From assembly GCA_949825065.1 (NCBI GenBank), contig OX463854.1:19096103-19160102 (forward strand): a DNA stretch of 64,000 nt, given 5' to 3'. Below, in pieces: positions 21,990-34,483 of this stretch. The position numbers and the translations under genes were made by a program. This DNA comes from Odontocerum albicorne. Lineage: Eukaryota > Arthropoda > Insecta > Trichoptera > Odontoceridae. Every line of letters begins with the position of its first letter. The first letter of the stretch is position 1. The notes under the pieces are model-generated. The model saw only the letters and a program-made list of their open reading frames with translations, ran no database searches and was not told the DNA's origin.

Positions 21990-22062
21990 TAATTGCCACA
22001 TGACAAAGACTGCCAGGTTTTATTGCGTACAAGGGAAATGTAATACAATATAATAGATGAAA
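21990..22062 (+). repeat. SINE family A tail fragment
   Basis: AATTGCCACATGACAAAGAC, TGCCAGGTTTTATTGC and AAATGTAATACAATATAAT match the family A 3' half. Confidence 0.5.
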
Positions 22063-23459
22063 TGTATTGCCTACTTAATAAATTCTAGTGTAGAAATTAC
22101 TTAATAAATGAAATTTTTTAAGCTTTTATATGCACAGGCAAGCGAAAAACAAAGTGTATTTCACTATTAGGTGGGGGTCTGGCACCTAGCCCGCCATATG
22201 AGTGAAGTGTTATTGTATTTCTGGATCTTAGTCTTCAATAAATAACAAATTTTATTTCTGGAAATAATTTTACAAATTTCATACAAAATAAAAAAAATAT
22301 CTGAATTATTCTTTAGACCTTATGACCTTTTTCTACTTCTGAGATATAGAATGTATTGCCAGTTATCTTTAGGGTGGTCAGTCTGGTGGTTTATTGCCAG
22401 CAATGAAGGAAATAATATTGATCCATGTTTTATAAAAATCACACACATTCAAGTTTAAATTATTATACTGAAGAAAAAAAAACACAAATTAAGCTAGCTG
22501 AAATTGAAAAAAATACACCCAAAAAATGTATAATTTGATATAAAAATTAATGAAATTCTGAAGTGATGCAGGTCAATAGGTTTAATTGGAAAAAAATAAT
22601 TTAACAAATTTATTATTAACCCTTTGAAATCGAGCTGAAAACATACTGACTAAAAGGAATTTTTTATAAAAAAATTTACTCCAAGTAAAAAAATAAGTTC
22701 ATTAAAATAAATACTATCTCCATGTTTTTTTACACCAAAAGTTAAAATATTTATACATTTAACACTGAATTTGCATGCATTCCGCAACAAACTTTAATTC
22801 ATTCGATGGTCAAAATTAATTTTAGCAGGCAACCAACGCTCTTGTCAAATTTCTGATTTTGATAAATATTTAAGTTTCTACATGTTTTTTATGTTGCATA
22901 TAATTTATATAATGCCACTTTTTAATTCATAAACAATATATGATTAAAAGCAGGAAGTCCAACATAACATAGATCAACCAAAACAATACCTAGATACACA
23001 GAAATACAATTTTCATTAAATTAGTATTTTTAAAAACACAATTTTTGTTTTTTCAACTTGTTTTTTTAGCACATTAAATTCTTTCAAGAACTTATTGAGG
23101 GTAACAAAAAAATGTTTATTAAAATAATATGTTCAAATATCGCATTTCCATTTTTTTCTACTGTATACAATCAATTCCAACATGTCTCTTAAGTCGAGGA
23201 ATACAATCTGAACATTAGATACTGGGTGAACATTTAAATTGATAAAATTTTAGATAAAACGTTCATGTACTTACTAAAAATAATATACATTTTTTGGATT
23301 TTATAATACACAAATGGCATTTTGTTATTTGTCATTCATATTAAATTTAATTTAAAATCAGGGTTCAAAGGTAAGGGTAACCTGGGGTTGATTTATAGAG
23401 GGTATCAGAATACTTGCACTTTTAGACTATTTCATCTGAATTTACTGTGTGTTATTGTT

Positions 23460-23560
23460 AGTATGTTTGCTTAGCACCCAGGCATTCCAGGTTAGATTCC
23501 TGGCCAAATTCACTTATGGGCTGGTTTTGCTTTCAGGCTCTTTTTGACCTTATAATAAAA
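23460..23560 (+). repeat. tRNA-derived repeat, family B
   Basis: TATGTTTGCTTAGCACCCAG, GCATTCCAGGTTAGATTCCT (B box) and GGCTGGTTTTGCTTTCAGGC. Sense-strand counterpart of the antisense copy at 25665-25832. Confidence 0.5.
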
Positions 23561-23800
23561 TTCCATTTGCGTAAAATATTTTAAACTATACAATATATAG
23601 ATATCATACAAAACACATATGTATATGAAAAAATAAATTAATAATGAATAAGCTCCATTTCAGGTTTGGTGGCTTCCCTGGTGATTTTTTAAACATTTCT
23701 TTATTTATATTATTATATTATTTAATTAAATGCTGTGTATTAAAAAAAACAAAATATAAATGAGGTATGTGTATGAGAAGTATCCATGAAGTTATACATA

Positions 23801-24544
23801 ACAAATCGATAAGTCCCGAGACTAACCCACAGATGGCGCCTCTAATAACTAATCCATACCATTCTCAGTTAGTAATAGCCTTTAGAAGTTACGTGTCAAA
23901 CTTTCATGACATTCCGACATTGTGTCATTGAGTTACAGTGGTTTTAGTGACGCTACTTTTGCTATTTTCAAAACAATGGAAAAAACCGAATTTCATGTGT
24001 TGATAAAACATTGCTTTTTAATGCGAAAAAATAGCGTTCAAACTCAGCGATGGCTTGAAAAGTGTTATCCGGGCTCTGCTCCATCGAAAACAACCATTTG
24101 TCGGTGGTATGGTGATTTCAAACGCGGTCGTACAGACACAAATGATGCTGAACGCTCTGGTCGTCCAAATGAGGCTGTTACACCAGAAAACCCTCAAAAT
24201 CGTGATGGAAAATCGCAAAGTAAAGTTGCGTGAGATAGCCGACATCCTGAAGATATCATTTGGTAGTGTTTACATTATTTTGCATGAACATTTGGTCATG
24301 AAAAAGCTTTTTTCGAAATGGGTGCTGCGTTTGCTCACAATGGAACAGAAACAACAACGCATCGATGATTCAGAGCGCTGTTTGGCACTGTTTACGCGAA
24401 ATAAACAGGAGTTTTTGCGTCGGTATGTGACAATGGATGAAACTTGGATGCACCAGAAGGAGACCATGTTGATGAATAAAGAAGAATTTTGGCAAACAAA
24501 TGTTGTTTTAGTAGTTAATCCCGGGGGCTTATTGATCAATGTGT
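23801..24544 (+). mobile_element. Irritans-like mariner, copy 2: internally deleted
   Basis: TA-flanked, with terminal repeats ACAAATCGATAAGTCCCGAG (left) and the matching inverted right end. The transposase start MEKTEFHVLIKHCFLMRKNS is at about 23975. The sequence runs to VTMDETWMHQK and then jumps to the 3' end (GDHVDE-like), so most of the catalytic domain is missing. Loss of a few bases in the PEN..LKIVMENRKVK region also shifts the frame. A dead, MITE-like derivative. Confidence 0.85.
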
Positions 24545-25664
24545 TATATGACTTTTTATGAGTTTTTGTAATATTTTGTTCATGAATGGTTGAATATTTG
24601 TTAGAATATGTCAAGGAAAATTTTAGTTGACTTTTTTTGAGGAAATTCTTTTTTCATACTTTTGTTTTGAATTGAATCAACTAATGAAATTTAAGCTGTC
24701 AAAAATACTGGCACTTAATTGGTTCAAAACTTGAATGCATTATCCAAGCAAGCGGTCTTACAATCGATTTCGTTCTTTATCAAATTAAAAATCAACACAA
24801 TTAATTTTACACATAGACAATAATTACAAAACATAAGTGATAAATAGAGAAACCAAACATGTGGATTCAATATTTTTTCTGGTTTTCTAGGTGTATTTCA
24901 CGTCATTTATACAATGATTCTGGTATTGATAAAATGTAGTAAAATATATTGTGTATAGCAATCATTGTATTGTGTCTGGCGGCTACTAATTTCATAATGG
25001 AATATTACATCATTCTAACAGGTTGAGTTGTAAAACGCTTGATAAAATAAAAATACTTTGATATAATTTACAACTAGAATCATTTAAAAAAATATAAATC
25101 ATTAATTATAATTTATGTTTTGTGTATATGCGTGAATGTATGTGTGGGTAGATAATTCAATGGATCATTTTTAATTATTTTGTTTTATTTGATATTTTTA
25201 TACCTGAAATTATTAAGCACATCTAAGACACTATTTTCAAAGCTGTCATATTACATAGTTAATACTGGCCTCACATCAAACAAGTTAGCAAAATAAAGCT
25301 TTGGAATTATAGAATGGGACATAACATGGGTGGGAATCAAATAAAAAGATTAGAGACAGTTTGATTGATGGCAATAATAGAAGATATAATGGGCAGTGAC
25401 AAGAAATGTAGACGTAATCTCCAAATTATTTTTGCATTTCGCATAACTATCATTTCTCTCATATAGAGATATTATCATAATTAATGAATTCACATGAGAC
25501 TTCTATCGCAATTTTCTAAATAAGGTGACAATCTGTGTATTATTAAAATTTCAATATATTTACGAGTTAATTTAATCCTTTCTGAAGGGAAAAAGTAGTG
25601 TTTATAAATAACAAATTCAAAAACTTAAATAGTGCTATTTCCTGGTACCTGTATTACTAAGAGC

Positions 25665-25832
25665 GCTCAGAGTTTATGTAAGCTAAGCCACCAAGCACTA
25701 GTACAGCAATAAAGTTGGGTGAAAAAAGTCTCGACAGAAAAACTTTTCTAAAGTGAATCTAACGGGAATTGAACCCGGGATGCCTGGGTGCTATGTTAAG
25801 CAAGCATGCTAACCTTTACAACAGGGTGCTGT
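25665..25832 (-). repeat. tRNA-derived repeat, family B
   Basis: Antisense: GGGAATTGAACCCGGGATGC (perfect B-box type), CTGGGTGCTATGTTAAGCAA, GCATGCTAACCTTTACAACA. Upstream it carries a non-tRNA body with AAGTCTCGACAGAAAAACTT. Confidence 0.55.
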
Positions 25833-26094
25833 CAATATAAGTAATTACTATCTGAACTAGTGATTAGGACATATCAAAATATGTGGCATGGAGACAATAT
25901 TGTAATCGGTCTCTATAATTGAACCTTCGAGTTTAATGACCACTGAAATAGGCACTGAACTTGCGGTTCATCATCACACGAGTTGGCAATATTATCTCGC
26001 ATGTACAAAGGCAACAACACTTGCAAGTGTCAAGATTAGTGCGTGAGTAACAAATCAATTACGAGTGAGTATTGTTACTAGACTGGGATCCCTT

Positions 26095-26175
26095 TTCTTT
26101 CGGGCACTATTAGGAATTGAACCCGAAACCTCCGGGTGTAAGTGAAGTGTCTTACCAAGTAGGCTACGGAGGTTG
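26095..26175 (-). repeat. tRNA-derived repeat fragment
   Basis: Antisense tRNA-like head: GGAATTGAACCCGAAACCTC (B box), CTTACCAAGTAGGCTACGGA (A-box side). Too short and mispaired for a functional tRNA. Confidence 0.5.
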
Positions 26176-26725
26176 TCACGTTATGTTATAAACTCCTAAA
26201 AGTGTGTATGGTATTCCTTGGGTTATATGTATATTTCAGTGTTATATTTTAAATACACTTATTATAATTTGAATAGTTCAAAAATAAAGAAAAATCACAA
26301 GATATAAAATGTTTGCAATATTTTATGAAAATAATTTTGTTTTAATCCATTTATACTGGAAAATGGAATCATCATTTCACTTTCATAAATGATGACATGC
26401 AATTTTCGAAACTGTTCAATAAAAAAGTTCATTTTATTGCAATGCTGTAAACATCTCCTTAGCATAAATTATAATCTGTTAAATAATCAAAAGTTTTAAT
26501 AATAAAAATAGTTAAATAATCAAAAGTTTTAATGAAAAAATACAAAAATTCGATAAAGGTTAAAATAGGAGGTATATAAAACGTTGTGTTTATATTATAT
26601 TGGATTTGGTGTTGAGAAGTGGAAATAAAAAAAGAAACAATCTGGGTTAAATGAAAAGAGAAGTTTGAGTCACAGCATGCTCGACAGACAAGTTCAATGA
26701 GGCAAGCCACCCGGCATCCATCTAC

Positions 26726-26814
26726 CTGCAGGAGTACTGCGCTATCGTGCTTCAGGGGCTCCTCTTCCAACTGCTGGCGAACCTCGGCTACCAAACCTGA
26801 TATGGCGTTAACGA
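26726..26814 (-). CDS. RIC3: RIC-3 exon 7: charged helix
   Basis: Encodes VNAISGLVAEVRQQLEEEPL and KHDSAVLLQ. A strong polypyrimidine tract (runs of T and C, rc of 26820-26850) precedes a GGGCAG acceptor. Entry would be phase 1, while exon 6 leaves phase 0, so at least one piece between them is missing from this model. The donor GTAGAT gives phase 0 and joins exon 8 cleanly. The AEVRQQLEEE stretch looks helical and may correspond to the second charged helix after the coiled coil in vertebrate RIC3. Confidence 0.7.
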
Positions 26815-28089
26815 CTGCCCAGCGCCCAAACACCAAAATAAAAGAAAAAGAAAAACAATCCACCATGTTTAATGGCAATCACTACTGATTCTCATATTTA
26901 CACAACCGTGTTTGGTTTTGATTTGTCTTATGTTGTATTAATCTATGAGTAATATGGTTAAAGTTATAAAATAATAAAAAAAAATTTTTTTTTCATAAAT
27001 TTTGTTTTTTGAAAAATCCTTTCAATGATTTTAAGATAAATTTAAAAATATATATATAAAAAACAACCCTTAATTTTCTTAAGTCAATTTTAAACAATTG
27101 CTCTTCGCAATGCTGTTTTTTAATAGCAGATAGGGATGTGTGTACTATATGTTTCTTCATATTTTATTCATGGTCATGATTGTTACAGTTTATCTAGCAG
27201 GTCATTTTTTAATCAGTATTGTTTCGAGTGCTAGTGACACCTATAAAAAAACATTTCAAGTGCAAGGTTAAATTACTACGATTTTAATTTTACACCATAA
27301 GAGGTTTTCTCCGATAGTACATTTTATCTGATAAAAGTAAAAAATCTGAATGAAACAATCATAGAGTGATTTTAATGTTATAAAAAATGTAAAGACATAT
27401 TTAATAAGAAAAATAATATCTGAGTGACACTAGTACAAATTACGGAAGAATAACAAATGAGAATTAACATTTTCTCCGCATAATATTAAAATTTTGAATT
27501 CTTGTAGTTTATTTTTAAAAACTAATACCAAATCTTCTTTCAATAATGATTCAGAGTAAATTTGAACAAGCTAAAAATATCATGAAATAACTTAATCTAA
27601 TAAATGTCATTGACCAGCACACAAGACCAAAAAATGCTGTACTAATAGAAAAAATAATCATGCTTTAAACATCAAGACTAAAAGGGGACTAATATTAGTG
27701 TTTTAATCAAGAAATAAAGAAAATTGTAATTTTATTTATCCAACCCAAACATCAAAGCTAACAAAACTATGCTCGATAACAATTAGTACCACATTTTAGA
27801 GGTCTTGTGTAGTGTATTCAAATTTTTATTGGAATATATCAAATTACTGAGTGAGTTTCAATGAGACTTCAATGTTCCCAATGTATTTTAAGACTAATAA
27901 TTTTTTTTACATCAGGTAACAATTTAAATTAATAGGATTAAACATGTCAAATGACATATTCTATGTCTTCAATTTTGCTTCTTTTGGGAAGTATTATATT
28001 AATAAATGGTTTCTTCGATCACCTTAAATATAAGAAGGAAGTGATTGGACAAGATGGGTGGAAAGGTAATAAAATGAATCATCATTAAC

Positions 28090-28650
28090 AAATTAAACTA
28101 TAGGAATGGGTGGCAGGTCCTTGAGCAATGAGTCTCTGACCAGTATAATGTGAGAAGATGATGAAAAAATAGTTTAACAATGACATGCAACCTAAGAAGA
28201 ATGATTGTCAGATGGTACGAGATTGTAAAATCTTACACCCATCTACTGAAATGAGACAGTTTATCTTCGGATGCAGCATTAGTCTATAAGCACCACAATA
28301 AGAGTGAGACACTGAAGATACTTGGGTCACATATTAAGGATGCCATCTGAAAACTGATCAAGAGCTGCATTGTTTTATTGCCCGCAAGGGATTCAACAAA
28401 TCAGACACCATTTCCATACCACACACTGGTGTTACAACAGATAGATTCGTAGTTTGGCCTAATATAGGAGGATGTGGAGTGACGGGCTATGACCTACTGA
28501 TCTGGATGGCGGTATTTTTAAAGGATACCTGCGTTCCTGATGGAACATATAGGGATACATAGAATGACAATGATTGTACATTCTCCTCTGAAGTAACAAT
28601 AGAAGGATATCTGGAAGACAATAACATCAAGACACCACTTACAGAGGAAG
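28090..28650 (+). pseudogene. LINE remnant, family L3
   Basis: Decayed, with blocks parallel to 21715-21975 (AGAAGAATGATTGTCAGATG, CACATATTAAGGATGCCATC, AACTGATCAAGAGCTGCATT) followed by a 3' end with GGATACCTGCGTTCCTGATG. No intact frame on either strand. Confidence 0.4.
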
Positions 28651-29471
28651 ATTTATTGTAATTTATAAATAAAAGAATAAGCTTCAATTGCTAAAATACT
28701 TTGATTGACTTTTCCCATCATGTAGATTTGTACAATATATCATGGTATCATGAGATGATCTAAGAATAATTTTTATATAGCAAAATTCAATTCAGTAAAA
28801 TACTAAGACAGGTTAACCAAATGCTTCTCGAAACATTTGCCAATAAGAAAACCTCGCTCAGCAATGATAATTGTCTGTGTAAACAAGATGATTAGGATGT
28901 GTGTGTGTGTAACATGTTGTATAATGCCACGACACAGGTATTCAAGCAGCTACTGGCCGTGTTACACGTCACACGCCACTCTTTCTGTGGATTTGAGCAT
29001 AACCAAAGTCAAGTGAAACATCAAACACTAGCTACTGCATGGCTCTGCTCTCCCAAATTATAGACAATCATCTCTACCTGATCTCACCTTGATGCCTTGT
29101 ACCATCTTTAATGAATTTTTAATTTGAAAATAAATAAGAGATGTAGAAATTCATATAAATTCTCAAAATAGCTGAAAAACAGTCACCAACATGATCAGTA
29201 TTATATAAAATCTTTTGAAATAGACAACGTTCAGTTTGAGGCACATCGTGATTATCACTCGTGATCGAGGGATATTGTCATTTTCTTCGAGGATAGATGA
29301 CACTTATACTAGTTTTGGTCTATTGTGTAAAATTTCGAAAAAATGAGATTTTTTAGTCTAATGACGAATGTACATGTCTGGTAAAAATTTGAAATAGATA
29401 TTTTAATGAAAAATACTATTTTCACACAATCGAAAAATATGTAAGTGACCAGATGCATGTATGCATATTGG

Positions 29472-29989
29472 GGTTGTTGGAAAGTAATTTCATATTTTTA
29501 GGTCAAAATCAAACAGAATTTTTCTATATTTAGATGAATTTTATTCTGCAAATAGATTTTCAATATTTCAACAATCTCTTGTGCCGTAAAATATTGGTTA
29601 TTCTCGATCAAAGCCTTGTTTGGTGGTTGACAGTAGTAATCGACCTTCTAGAGAGGACACCACCTTCGAGTGTCATATTAATGTTTTTTTTCTACATTTG
29701 ACACATATGTACGATAGCTTACTGCAGTCACCGTACATTGTACATATCTTTTTTTATCTGTGTTGCATTTTTTCCTTTGAAGTGATAAAAAAGCACCAAG
29801 CACTAAAAAAACAACTTATTTTGTTTCATTCTCAAAATTATGCTAAATAACTTGCAAGCAATTTGGGTAAAGGGCCGAAAAGTGACCTTTCATAATAATA
29901 TACATTCAGCACAATTGGAATGAAGTAAGCAATGAAATTTTTTTCCTAACATCTATCTGAGAAATACGAAATTACTTTCCGGACAACCT
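29472..29989. mobile_element. Short mariner-type non-autonomous element
   Basis: Ends GGTTGTTGGAAAGTAATTTC and (inverted) GGTTGTCCGGAAAGTAATTT are near-identical and resemble mariner termini. Internal remnants include VVDSSNRPSREDTTFECHI-like codons. About 518 bp, no transposase domain. Confidence 0.65.
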
Positions 29990-30699
29990 ATTTATTATAT
30001 TGTATATTAAAAGGAGTTTCAACGAATAAATGGAAATATCTCAGAAACAGTAAAATTTTACCAATTTGCTCTACAAACTTAACGATATATCTGAAATCTC
30101 AATAGTTAAGAAAGATTCAAGTTTCAATCAGATTTTCATTGGAAAAATTTACTAAGCCCTATTTTTCAAAATTGATACACAGAAACTAATGAGACAGGTG
30201 AATAAAAACAAGAATAATCTTGTAAGCAATTACTAACAAGAAGTCAATGATCATTTTCAAATAGATTTTTTGCAAGACTTCTTCTATTTTTGTTTGGACA
30301 AACATAAGTGCTAGCACGTGAGTGAAGCCATTTATTGGAATTTGATATTTTGATATAGAAAGTATTTTAAAAAAAAAATTTTTTTTAAGGTTTATATTGT
30401 ATTTATAATATTCAAACTAGTACTAAATGTTCAAGTGAAACACTTTTTTTTTTTAATTTACCTAAACTAATAAATTGTAATAGAAATGAATAAAACATGA
30501 CTTAGAAGGAAAATCCTTCAAAAATCAAAGGCATCATACCAGATTTTTTAGTAACTCTGCTAACATTAGACGACTGGTGACAAATATTTTCATATTGTTG
30601 TATTAGCAATTCGACTCAAATATATGACTTAAATCACAACATATATCATTCCATCATGGTTCAGTCTAGTAAAATATAATATTGTGATGTATCAAGGCA

Positions 30700-30750
30700 T
30701 CAAGGAGAGGGAGGAGGAGGTGTGTATGGATCGGGCTGCACAGTGCTGAC
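30700..30750 (-). CDS. RIC3: Possible read-through end of RIC-3 exon 6 (short isoform)
   Basis: If the GTCAGC donor of exon 6 is not used, the frame continues VSTVQPDPYTPPPPSP and stops at TGA (30700-30702). The stretch keeps the high GC content of the exon, and the flanking intron returns to AT-rich sequence right after the stop. Some RIC-3 homologues are known to have shorter forms ending after the coiled coil. This could also be chance low-complexity sequence; only transcripts would show which. Confidence 0.3.
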   Translation of the reverse strand, partial: VSTVQPDPYTPPPPSP

Positions 30751-30845
30751 CTGCCCAGCCAGGGGGCCACGCATCATCTGCACGATCCGGGCCATGGTCA
30801 GCTCTGTCTCCGCCAGCCGCGCGTGCAGTTCTGCCAGCTCTTCCC
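30751..30845 (-). CDS. RIC3: RIC-3 exon 6: short coiled coil
   Basis: Encodes EELAELHARLAETELTMARI and VQMMRGPLAGQ, entering in phase 1 (Gly codon completed from exon 5) after a GGTCAG acceptor. The likely donor is GTCAGC, giving phase 0. The leucine/alanine heptads match the conserved coiled coil after the second membrane span of RIC-3. The reading frame stays open and GC-rich past this donor for another 16 codons to TGA at 30700-30702, which could produce a truncated isoform. Confidence 0.88.
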
Positions 30846-33292
30846 CTGACCACATCATTGTTATACATCGTTCAAATACATTGTTTCGATAACTCTAAAT
30901 TGTTAGCAATACACTAACACCAGTTAACATAAGACTCATCAGTTAAACAATAATTTTTCGGATAAAATTATTAAAATTTACTTATTTGTTTTTCATATTT
31001 AAAAAAAAATAACATATTGATTGTTACATATGAAGAAATTACAGAAAAAGGGAGTAATATTATTCTTAACCATTAAGGACAATTACAAGTTTGAGAGTTT
31101 GATGTGTTTCATGCTATAAAAAACGTTTGCATTGAAATAAAGACAAAAAATCACGCACACATAAAAGAGAAAAAATTTTAAATTCATAGGTTATCTTAAA
31201 ATTGGCACTAATTAAATTGCTCCTTTTTTCTGTGGAGTCTTCACTGTTATTTTTTTCAATAGTGATTGAATAGTGATTTTGATTTTTTTTTAGAATTTTG
31301 AATAGTGATTGTGACTTGAAAACACTACATGTTTTTATGGACCATTGAAAAAATAAAAATGAATCAGAAAAATGTCTATACTTATTTATATAACATCATC
31401 TTATAAGAAAAATATCTTTATTATATGGAATATTATAAGTAATATACAAAATATTACTTCATTTATTTTAATTTTATGTCAGAAACATACATAATCTATT
31501 AGAATCCTCCTGATGCAAGTCCCAAATAGAAGGTTGGAAAACGTATCAAGGAAATAAAGTGAAATCATTTAATTTATTAATTTAAATACAATATTTCATA
31601 GAGCATCAAACCAAACCTTTGATAATATAGAAAAAAATCCATATGAGAATAAGGCACAGGAATAATAAAGATGTAGAATTGTTGTCGACATTAAGAAATG
31701 AAATACGAGTATTGTTAGTCTATTTTAAATAGATTACAAAAAATTTGTCAAAGGATTACAAAATTTGGTTTAAAATATTTATTTCCAGAAAAAATCACAA
31801 TGCGACAGTGAAAACAGATTTATTCTCATGTTAAAACAGTTGTTCAGCTTCTAAAATTGAGATGTAAATATCACCAAAACTGGCAATGGACTGCGATGGA
31901 AACGAAAGTGATGTGTACACAGCAATTAACACCCACCACTCGGCCACTGTTTGTCCAACTAATAGTGTATGTGGAAGCTGACAGTAATATTAACAAAATT
32001 CTGTCAAGACTGTGGAGTGAGAAAGTAAAAGTTTTCAGATAAAGTTTCTTAAAAAGAAACAATTGAGTTTTATTGTCTGCATCTCATAGGTACTTGTGCA
32101 TTGTTCTACAAGGTAACTATATTTAATGCAGTACATTAAAGTGGAAAATAGAAGGGTTCAATATAAGCAAAAGAGTTGTATGAACATCATATCAATTCCA
32201 ATATTTGTTTAAGACAACATGACTTCGCCTCCCTGACTATTGCACAAATTAGTATGTCACTTAAATAAATTGACTTGTAATGTTATTTTTGTCATTGTAA
32301 TTACCGACCAAGTTAAACCACTTATTACAACTTTACCAATGAATTGTCGATATTTATTTTTTCTCACTCTCAATATTTTCCAATTTTTTAGTAGTTAAGA
32401 ATTTATATCATATTTTTATATATATTTTTTCCCTTGCATTGACTTCCTCTTTCAACTTCAATATGTTATATCAGTCATCTTGTGACTATCAGGATTTTTT
32501 TATTATAATTAAATATCTTAAAGAGTTTTCTAAATAAAATATAGAAGTAAACAAATTAACTTACTTGTATCTCTCTCTTTGTGACCTAAATGCAGCAGTC
32601 CATTACAAAATAATACATGTATTTTACATTAAAAATAAATTTCATTTCATTTTGAAAAATATCTGCACTGTAACTAAAGTATATCAAATATACTATAGGA
32701 TTTTGCAATACAATGCATGAAATTATAAAAGGGTAAATGCTCTTATTCCTGTGCATTTATAAAGATACATTTTTTTAATTAAGATTTATTTTAATACCTA
32801 AAATTTTCTGTTCGATTTATTTTAATACTTAAAATTTCACGTTTACATTATTGTATAATTGAATGTTTTCTCTTTATTTCTGAACCTCTTAAAATTTTCA
32901 AAATATTGTCAATGTTAGATAATGAATTATCTATTTCAACATTTTATGTCCCTTTTATTAAAATTTTAATAAAAAAGGACATGAAATGTTAAAGTTTTAA
33001 AAAATAAGGGAAAAAGAGCTTAATTTAATGTGTTAGGGAATAAGCATAGATAAAACCTTAAATTATCTCTGGAGGTGGCTGGTTGTATGGCAAATGACGG
33101 GTTATTATATTTTGAGTGGTTGAGGGCATTTGATGTCCAATAGGACTAATAATAATAACTTTTTCAGGCCAACACAACACTCATAATGTAATTTGTCACA
33201 CACGATTTATCCATAGGTAATTTTTTATGGTGTCTATGCATGTGCGTTCCGGTAAATAAGTAGTCATTTCAAGATGATAAGATGGTACTGAC
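30846..33292 (-). other. RIC-3 intron 5
   Basis: AT-rich; I see no recognisable coding sequence or mobile element in it. Confidence 0.5.
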
Positions 33293-33431
33293 CCAATTTG
33301 GTCTCGGGAGTGGCCCTATTGCTCCTGGATGTTCTCTTGAAGACGGTTTGCCTGAACTCCGACTCGGGTCTTTCAGGCACATATTTCATGGGCTCTCCGG
33401 CAGGGAGAGTATTGCTCTTACGGAACACCAT
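33293..33431 (-). CDS. RIC3: RIC-3 exon 5: cytosolic basic linker
   Basis: Encodes MVFRKSNTLPAGEPMKYVPE followed by RPESEFRQTVFKRTSRSNRA and TPETKL, then one base. The acceptor is TCCTCCAG (phase 0 from exon 4) and the donor GTCAGT (phase 1). The segment is hydrophilic and basic, as expected just after the membrane span. Plus-strand open frames over the same interval are shadows. Confidence 0.85.
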
Positions 33432-34354
33432 CTGGAGGAAAATATTAATGTGCAATCATTGTTGGCTTCCAATTAGGCTGAATACCTGTTCTAAAAGATT
33501 GATGATACTTCATGTTCCACTTATGTACCTACCAATTTTATAAAATGGAAAATTTGCTAGCTATTTTACATACATCAAATGATAAATCAAATCTTTCAAT
33601 TATTCATGCCATTAAACTACAGACTATAACAATTTTTCAGTCTCCTTTTCCAACTAAGTTTAGTAGTCAGTATACTATCATTTATTTTAGAAGAACCACA
33701 TTACATAGTTTATATTTGCTTTCAATTCATGGTTATTACAGCTCAAAATTTCTTTATTTCGAAACAAAATATTTTGGGAACTAATATGACACCATTGACA
33801 TACATATCATTAAAAATGAAGAAAAGTGACATCTGCCATATATTGACAGATGGTTTTGTAATTACTTAGGGTCTATAGACAAGATTGGAAGAGTTTTATT
33901 ATTTTTTTTTTCATAGATAACATACTTACTACAATAATAGGAGCAATAGGATTGTAATTTTCAGAAAGTAATACTGCAATGTACAAAAAAATTTACTTAT
34001 CTGAGACCAAAAATGCATAACAAGCTCCCATCAGAGTGAACATTATATAATGTGGTTCTTTGAAAGTCAAGGATAGTGCACTGGCTGATAAGAGACTGAA
34101 AAACTGTTACAGGGCGTAGTTCAAGGGCAGTGAGATTTTATAATTTTTCCACAAAGGCTTAATAAAACTAAAAGTTGGAAACAAAATCTAGTATGCTAAT
34201 GCTCACTTGCGGTTAATTGATCTAACTAGGTGGCATTTATTCAATTTACACAAAGTATCAAACTTCTTAAACTGTAAAATATAATTTTAATTTAAAAGAA
34301 ATTGGACTAAAACCACAGATTTTAATTAAGTTAAACATAATAGAAAATGATTAC
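33432..34354 (-). other. RIC-3 intron 4
   Basis: Intron of 923 bp, AT-rich; the open frame at 33512-33784 has no family features. Confidence 0.55.
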
Positions 34355-34483
34355 CTTGAATATAGTGTAGAAGAAGAAGACAACAATACACAAGGTGTAG
34401 AGCGGCATCAGAAAGCCCACGGACGACTTGGGGGGAGACACCACTCGGCCCGCCCCACCCATGGGGGGTCTCATGGGGATTGG
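34355..34483 (-). CDS. RIC3: RIC-3 exon 4: second transmembrane segment
   Basis: Encodes 43 residues, PIPMRPPMGGAGRVVSPPKS followed by SVGFLMPLYTLCIVVFFFYT and IFK. The acceptor is TGTGCAG and the donor GTAATC, both phase 0. The hydrophobic run at residues 21-42 of this exon is the family hallmark: vertebrate RIC3 has a comparable IIPIYGFGIFLYILYILFK-like segment directly before its coiled coil. The upstream Pro/Gly stretch continues the proline-rich linker of exon 3. Confidence 0.9.

Larger units (their letters stand above)
18441..26725 (-). other. RIC-3 intron 7
   Basis: An 8.3-kb intron with the intact mariner (19229-20560), a deleted mariner (23801-24544), LINE remnants and SINE-like copies. 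22070-23450 and 24550-25650 are AT-rich with nothing recognised. Confidence 0.6.
26815..30750 (-). other. RIC-3 intron 6 (may hide a missing small exon)
   Basis: Phases of exons 6 and 7 do not agree, so a coding piece of length 3n+1 may lie here. I could not identify it. It holds the LINE remnant 28090-28650 and the mariner-type element 29472-29989. 26900-28080 and 29990-30690 are AT-rich without recognised features. Confidence 0.5.

Noticed and set aside
22617..22640. TTAACCCTTTGAAA as a piggyBac-type terminus
   Set aside because: No matching inverted end with TTAA was found within the next 1.5 kb.
26095..26175. Functional tRNA gene
   Set aside because: Has B-box-like sequence but no complete cloverleaf; same pattern as the other SINE heads.
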